Below are positions 58,617 to 64,000 of a stretch of DNA of 64,000 nucleotides, piece after piece (position 1 is the stretch's first letter; the number at the start of each line of letters is the position of its first letter). The notes under the pieces were generated by a model. That model saw nothing but the letters and a program-made list of their open reading frames with translations, made no database searches and was not told the origin of the DNA. Both the position numbers and the translations under genes were made by a program. Source of the DNA: Rhipidocladum racemiflorum (taxonomy: Eukaryota > Streptophyta > Magnoliopsida > Poales > Poaceae); the NCBI GenBank assembly GCA_036346355.1, contig CM070572.1, positions 11,043,001 to 11,107,000 on the forward strand, given 5' to 3'.

Positions 58617-58966
58617 AGATATAATGGTGCATATTAATCTATATAGATATTAGGGTTATATAAAAAATACACAATTATAGAAAATATAGTTATATATCAA
58701 AGATAATCGTATCATAATATCTAGCTGCGCAACTGTGTGGGTAAATTTGCTAGTTGCTATAAATGTTGACTTGTGTGTGTATATGTCTATAAGATGCAAT
58801 TAATTCTAATATTGTCTATTTATCTTGTCTCTTTGAGGAGATATGGTCATGTTATTATGATATTATTTATATAATATTCTATGTTCCATAACTTTTCGTT
58901 ATGTGCGTCATTGAAATTAAATGTACTTTCGTAATTTTGTTGGACTACCTGATAAAATGATTTGTT
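58617..58966. other. AT-rich spacer
   Basis: No gene or recognisable repeat is seen. ATATAG and TTATAT words are frequent. Confidence 0.4.
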
Positions 58967-59447
58967 AAGTTGCGATAGTTCTGTTGCATTTGAACACATA
59001 TGGTTGATTAATCATTGTTATATGCGTACATCATGCGGTATTTATTTTCACGCGATATCCATTAAAAATATGCGGTACCATATCGATTTCGCACCTTATT
59101 TGCTTTGAATCCATGATCGATATTATTTGCGTTGTATTCGTATTCGACACTATTTACTTTTAATTCTAAATTCAACAGAAAAATATCATTTAAAATAAAA
59201 AATGATATCCAACCAAATCTGAACCATTGCAAGTTTGCAACCAAGCCAACGATATCACGCGATAGGAAACTGCCGATGGCACACGTACTCGCGCGCGTTC
59301 GTCGGGCGATGCCGTAAGCGCGGTTGCGTCAGCATGTGATGCACCGGAGCCATCGTACGTAAGCACGCTCATGGAGTCATGCGGCGTTTAATTGTTGTGT
59401 ATATGTAGGGGACTGCGTCACCGATTTCGTCCTTCTCTTTAATTGTT

Positions 59448-59590
59448 GAGAGGTGCTTCTATGCTCTTCTTTTTAAAAGTTGCATAACTATTAAAGCATA
59501 AATGAATGGTAGATGGTGATTACTTACCCCTTCGCTTGCTTCAAGATTTGTGCAACTTGTACTAGAAGGAAAAGCATAGAAGCACTTCTC
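59448..59590. mobile_element. MULE-type MITE
   Basis: 143 bp, ends GAGAGGTGCTTCTATGCT and AGCATAGAAGCACTTCTC, with a perfect 9-bp duplication TTAATTGTT (59439-59447 and 59591-59599). Nine bases is the Mutator-superfamily size. Confidence 0.88.
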
Positions 59591-59884
59591 TTAATTGTTA
59601 CTCACTCTGTCAAATTTTATTGGGCGTATTAATTTTGTTCAAAAATATATAATATATTTTACGTTTAAATTAGGATGATATTTCTTTTATATTCTAATAA
59701 ATATCTAAATTTACTTGATATTTTTTATATACATGCACTAAATATAATGCTTAAAGATAATAATTAAGGTTAGTCTAGCTATTTTTAATATCTTTTTTTG
59801 TCTGTGTCAGAATAAAATACTATCTATGTATACTCCACTTTCTCATCCGCTCAGATTTAAGTTGTGTTTTTGTTGGATTCGGAC

Positions 59885-60201
59885 TAGGACCATAAACGAA
59901 CCAAACTCGAGCGGGCCTAGGGCTCCTAGGCTCGAGCTCGGTAAGACTCGAGCCGAGTTCGAGTTGGGGTCCGAGCCTTGATTCAGGCTCGAGCTCGACT
60001 CGATCCAAGCTCAGGTAAGCTCGAGCTCGGCTCATGAAGATTCGATTCAAGCTTGAGCAGGCTCGCGAGCTATTCTAGTTCGGCTCGGTGAAACTCGCGA
60101 GCTCGAGATTGAGTTTGAGTTCGGCTCGTTTGGAGCTCGAATCGAGTCCAGACCGAGCGAGCACGAGTAGCTCGCGAGCTTGAGTTTTTTTTACGGCCCT
60201 A
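59885..60201. mobile_element. Non-autonomous hAT element with GCTCGA-rich interior
   Basis: 317 bp, begins TAGGACCATAAAC and ends TTTACGGCCCTA, with a perfect 8-bp duplication ATTCGGAC (59877-59884 and 60202-60209). The interior repeats GAGCTCG and CTCGAGC words like the element at 1653-2120, of which it is a relative with more diverged ends. Confidence 0.88.
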
Positions 60202-60806
60202 ATTCGGACCCTTCATCGTTACCAAGTGAGGGCAGGATGTTACACACGGTGCCATTCCGTCAACGTATACTCGTCGCGGATTGATCCGCATAGGCTAGGA
60301 GGCGTTAGCACGCCACAACCAACTGCAAATGAATTTAGGCGAGTGCTAATCAAGGAGACGGACTCATCTTGGGCAGTCTTTGTCGTTTGGTCTTTCTTTG
60401 CTACTATGCTGATTGCTAAGTATGCAGTATGCACAATGTTGCAGATGTGGATCGCTCATCCCCAATCGAACAATCCGTCCGAAATTATTTGTGGCTCGGA
60501 AAACGTGTTACTTCTGTGGGTATCTGTTGTTTAAATACTGCCTCTCACGAACCATTCTGATGATTAAGCAGTGCGAATGCTCTGGCCTGTTGTTAACTGT
60601 AGCAACTTCAACATGTTATACGTGTTTGCACTTACGAGCCATGTTCCACTTGCATCTATATAGACTATGATGATTCTTGGTGATGTACGGCTCCGCCGTC
60701 TACCCGCCAAGCGCCCATCCGGCATGGTAGAAACTAGAAACTCGGGAGCTACAGTATTTTATTAATAAAAAATTTAGATCCGCATCCAGCCAAGTAAAGT
60801 ATAGTA

Positions 60807-61041
60807 CTCCCTTTGTTTATTTTTATAAGACGTATTTTAACTTTACATAAGGATTAAAGTTGCGTTGAAATTGAGAAATGTACGAGAGAAAAATGACATA
60901 GATTACCCTCACTTAATTGCCTTTAAAGATAAAAAATATACTTTGTGAGGTAGTAATGAATAAATATATACAACATATAAATTTTAAATTTATAAATAAA
61001 ATTATTTAAAAAATAAGTATTATAAAAATGAATAAAGAGAG
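60807..61041. mobile_element. Stowaway-like MITE
   Basis: 235 bp with ends CTCCCTTTGTTTATTTTTAT and its inverted partner ATAAAAATGAATAAAGAGAG, flanked by TA (60805-60806 and 61042-61043). Its orthologue in A2 is at 17770-18258, so it predates the duplication. Confidence 0.88.
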
Positions 61042-61446
61042 TACCAGCTTTGTCCGGGCTCTGGAACGTACGCCTCTCTTACATTTGCGTCCTCTGTGAC
61101 CAATTGCAGCTCGCCGTGCGTCCTGGTGTTAATTATTGCGCATGGAGTATTAGCTTGGCCACGCCCGCCTCCTCCGCGTTGTTTAAGGTGTTTGATTAAC
61201 TCGCACCTCCTTTTCTTTGCACCGTCTTGTTATTTTAATTATCCTGCTCACGTCGGTGGAGAGGAACAATTGTGGAATTTAGTTGTTTTTTAAAGTAAGA
61301 CTTGACGCCTCGTACGTCTCATACCACAATTGCCCTGGCATTTGACAACTGATAAGCACGCTGAAGCGGGACAATATGATGTTGGCTCCGCTGATTGAGC
61401 ACGTATGATGAGCCGCCCGAATCTTCGAGAAGACTTTAGGTTGGAC

Positions 61447-61864
61447 CAGTGTTGTGAAAACCGTATGCCACTTGGCGGATGGACATAGATGATTATGTGT
61501 TTTTATTAATATATTTATTTATATTTAAAATTAATTATAAATATTTTATTTACATAAAATTATTGTAAATTATCACTCTATAAAACATGTTTTATATTTT
61601 TATTGTTTATGCTTTGTCCAAAAGGTGCATACTATGAACACTTTAGAAACTAATTTACCATACTTAATGAATGAAAATAAGCTGTTTTGTGAACGGAAAA
61701 AATGAATGATTAATAGGAAAACACTTGATTCATGGGATTATGCAATCAATTAATTGTTCAACTACATTAATTGCACTCCGATTATACTATTCATCACGGC
61801 TAGGCCATCGTCACCGATTAATCGCTCAACTAAACGGTCGAGTCGACCGTTTTTCACAATAGTA
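61447..61864. mobile_element. Non-autonomous hAT element
   Basis: 418 bp with imperfect 14-bp ends, CAGTGTTGTGAAAA and TTTTCACAATAGTA, and a perfect 8-bp duplication GGTTGGAC (61439-61446 and 61865-61872). AT-rich interior without open frames. Confidence 0.82.
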
Positions 61865-61873
61865 GGTTGGACA

Positions 61874-62160
61874 CACTAGTACACAAAGGTTTATATCAGA
61901 CGCATTATCACAGACGGTCTTCAAAAACCGTCTGTAATATGAAACCACTAACAGTTCTATAGTCTAATCGTCGGTGTATCTATCATAGACGGTTGTTAAT
62001 TATATACGTCTGTGATGTAAAACAATATCACAGACGGTTGTATATTAAAACCGTCTATGATTATATCACAGACGATTTTATCTTAAAACCGTCTATGATG
62101 TAAACCAAAATCACAAACGGTTTTATAAAACTGTCTGTGATTTTGGTTTACATCACAAAC
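61874..62160. mobile_element. CACTA (EnSpm) terminus with subterminal hairpins
   Basis: Starts CACTAGTACACAAAGG. Five inverted pairs of ATCACAGACGGTT and AACCGTCTGTGAT-type words follow, the subterminal transposase-binding pattern of grass CACTA elements. The element stops at 62160, where an LTR fragment begins, so its other end is lost. Confidence 0.8.
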
Positions 62161-63669
62161 TGTAACATCCCAAAATTTAAATAGAGTTAAATGCATTATT
62201 AAAAATATGAATTTAAATTACTATTGCATTTCCTGAATTTATATGCCTTTTAAATAAATTTCTTGTTGCAAAGTAATTGAGTAATGGGATTAGAAATAAA
62301 GAAATGGTAGAAAGATAAAAAGATAAATGTGAGAAAAATTACCAAGGGGCTGTGAATGTCCTTAGATATCTCTGGTTTAGGGTTGGGATGGTCAAAATTA
62401 GTGTGAATACAATTAAAACTATGAAGAGATCAATTTTAGAATTAAATATTAATTCTGGCAAGAGTAGTAAATGATTTTTGTAGATTTTTTAGAGCCTTAC
62501 AGAGGCTGAAATTTTTACCATAATATCATACTACCATTATACATCTCTGGAAAAATTTACAAAAATTAATAACTAAGTTTGATATTTATTTACATTTTAT
62601 TACCACAAAGTAGAAAATATACAAAATAGAGTAAAAGAATTTTAAGAAAAATAAATATTAAATTTTTTGGCTTGAAATTTTTATTAAAGATTTATTCTAC
62701 TATTACAAACCTTGTTTAAAAGTTTTAAAAATTAATAATTAACTTTAAGCCCTTAATTTAATCTTTTATAGAAATGAAATTTCTGTACAGTGCCTCTTGT
62801 CAGAATTTTAATAAATTAATTACCATGATTCTTCACCTGAAAATTTTATATAAAGTAGTAAACTTTTCAAAGACACTGTAACAAAAATTTCAAAAATTTC
62901 TACATCACGCATCAATGGTAATTAAATGTTCAACTTGATGTGTCGCATGCTGACCGAAAATTGGATTAACCTTCTTTGCTTTCCAAGTGGGCCCGCCGCA
63001 TAGGGATGGCAACGGGTCCGGGTACCTCCGGGTCCAACCTCCGTGGACCCGGACCCGAGACCCGAAGTTTGGACCCGGACCCGGACCCGAAGTTAGTCAC
63101 GGGTCCAAACTCGGACCGGACCGGACCGTAGTACGGACCGAGCAATTACCGGACCCGAAAATATAATTCTATTTTTATTTGTTCGAGTAGCTAAAGTTTA
63201 TAGGATTTGATTAAATTTTAAGGCAAATATTTTCATTTATTACTCGGATTAAGAAATAGACTACATGCATATAATAACAAAGCAACAATAAGCAACAATA
63301 GATGATATTTGTTATCTACAATTCTATTTTATACAATGGATATTTTCTTGTCGGGTCCGGGTCTGGGTACCCATGGGTCCAAAATGAGACCCGGACCCGG
63401 ACCCGGACCCGAACCCGGACCCGAAATAACATACCCGTGGGTCCAAACTGGGACCCGGACCCGGACCCATCGGGTCGGGTACCCACGGGTACCCGGACCC
63501 ACGGGTATTTTTGCCATCCCTACCGCCGCATTAATTGATCCCAGCCGACCAAATGAGATGATCTAGCATGTCTTAGTCACTGCTAGTGGGCTCCTTCATT
63601 TAATTGAACTAGCCAGGGAATGAACTAACTTGCCTCAAGCCACCACCATTTCCCAGACCGGTTCACACT
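62161..63669 (-). mobile_element. LTR fragment, reverse of the 58616 family
   Basis: Begins TGTAACATCCCAAAATTTAA, the reverse complement of the LTR end at 58602-58616. AT-rich, no open frames. It is interrupted by the hAT element at 63001-63522 and its further end is not identified before 63670. Confidence 0.55.
63001..63522. mobile_element. Non-autonomous hAT element with GGACCC-rich interior
   Basis: 522 bp, begins TAGGGATGGCAA and ends TTGCCATCCCTA (perfect 12-bp inverted repeat), with a perfect 8-bp duplication CCGCCGCA (62993-63000 and 63523-63530). Both subterminal regions are filled with GGACCCGGACCC and GGGTCCGGGTACC words; the centre is AT-rich. Confidence 0.93.
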
Positions 63670-64000
63670 TAGAGGTGGGCGTCGTGCCGTGCCGTGCCGG
63701 CTCGGTCCGGGCTTATCGTGCTTCGGGCGGGAACCGTGCCGTGCCACGACGGTCTATCGTGCCCACCGTGTCGGGCCGTGCCGGTCCAACTCGCCTTTGG
63801 CGAGCCCAGTTCCCGCCATTTGGCGCTTCATGCTTACGTGCCGTCTTGACCAGGCCCGACCCATTTTCACTATTGTGATGAGCAAAGAAATAAAACACGT
63901 CACTACTACTAAACTACCTATTTTAACTACATAAGAGATTAATCACATCAACAAAATGTCAAAAATAAATGCAATGCTTGAAGATGCCTTGAATCAATAA
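63670..64000. mobile_element. Start of a hAT element, cut by the window end
   Basis: Begins TAGAGGTGGGCGTCG after TTCACACT at 63662-63669. The next 130 bp repeats GTGCCGTGCCG and resembles the terminus at 18642-18800 (TCGTGCC, CCCATTTTCACTATTGTGATGAG). The rest lies outside the window. Confidence 0.65.

Larger units (their letters stand above)
58967..61446. repeat. Segmental duplication copy B2
   Basis: Second copy of 16437-18641. Relative to A2 it contains an extra 900 bp at about 59325-60250, holding a MULE-type MITE and a hAT MITE, and it lacks the elements at 16930-17381 and 17980-18188. No coding sequence is supported; short open frames at 60226-60670 reflect the same non-coding sequence as in A2. 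Confidence 0.85.

Noticed and set aside
63302..63566. Gly/Pro/Arg/Thr repeat peptides on both strands
   Set aside because: They come from GGACCC arrays of the hAT element at 63001-63522.

Overview
The window is plant nuclear DNA, almost certainly from a grass with a large, repeat-rich genome; a panicoid grass is plausible but not proven. The evidence is dense nesting of LTR retrotransposons, Tourist and Stowaway MITEs, hAT elements, a CACTA end and Helitron-like elements, with only two convincing intact genes. Both genes are four-exon SABATH-family carboxyl methyltransferases (salicylate/benzoate/anthranilate methyltransferase type) of 370 codons on the minus strand, at 9379-11057 and 39441-40965, and they are about 96% identical in protein.

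The main architecture is an old direct segmental duplication. Copy A runs from about 2345 to 18641 and copy B from about 39011 to 61446. Each holds, in the same order, the SABATH gene with its flanks (A1 2345-13700, B1 39011-53200) and a second non-coding block (A2 16437-18641, B2 58967-61446). The copies have been expanded by different transposons, so one copy often shows the empty site for an insertion in the other.

Layout: 1-720 LINE remnant; 1653-2120 hAT MITE; 2372-8967 decayed Copia element (416-bp LTRs, TSD ACAAA) with a 220-bp poly(A)-tailed insertion; 9379-11057 SABATH gene A; 12798-13588 hAT element; 13701-16436 LTR-like sequence; 16437-18641 block A2 with three MITEs; 18642-19731 remnant of a hAT transposase gene; 19732-25324 LTR-like sequence split by a SIRE-like solo LTR (20831-22617); 25325-31193 non-coding LTR element on the minus strand; 31194-34879 non-coding retroelement-derived sequence; 34880-39010 decayed Ty3/Gypsy (Tat-like) gag-pol on the minus strand; 39441-40965 SABATH gene B; 41668-42746 hAT element; 42789-49959 LTR element carrying a young nested LTR element (44175-48059); 50362-52950 Tourist MITE, Helitron-like element, and a TRIM inside a MULE-type MITE; 53239-58616 Helitron-like sequence and long LTR-like sequence with a Gypsy 3-prime end; 58967-61446 block B2; 61447-64000 hAT elements, CACTA terminus and LTR fragment.

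The most unusual object is the nested element at 44175-48059. Its LTRs are nearly identical, it has no recognisable protein, and its internal region is a chain of hairpins: about 42 tandem 33-40-bp units with a CCGAGC/GCTCGG stem, followed by about ten longer hairpins with different but self-complementary stems and a mostly constant 7-nt loop (CTGATCC). This looks like an RNA-structure-bearing non-autonomous retrotransposon. A solo LTR at 20831-22617 carries a separate, unrelated six-hairpin series.

No tRNA, rRNA, CRISPR or prokaryotic feature was seen. Several long open frames, especially on the minus strand of 44924-46663, are by-products of stop-poor tandem repeats and are not annotated as genes.
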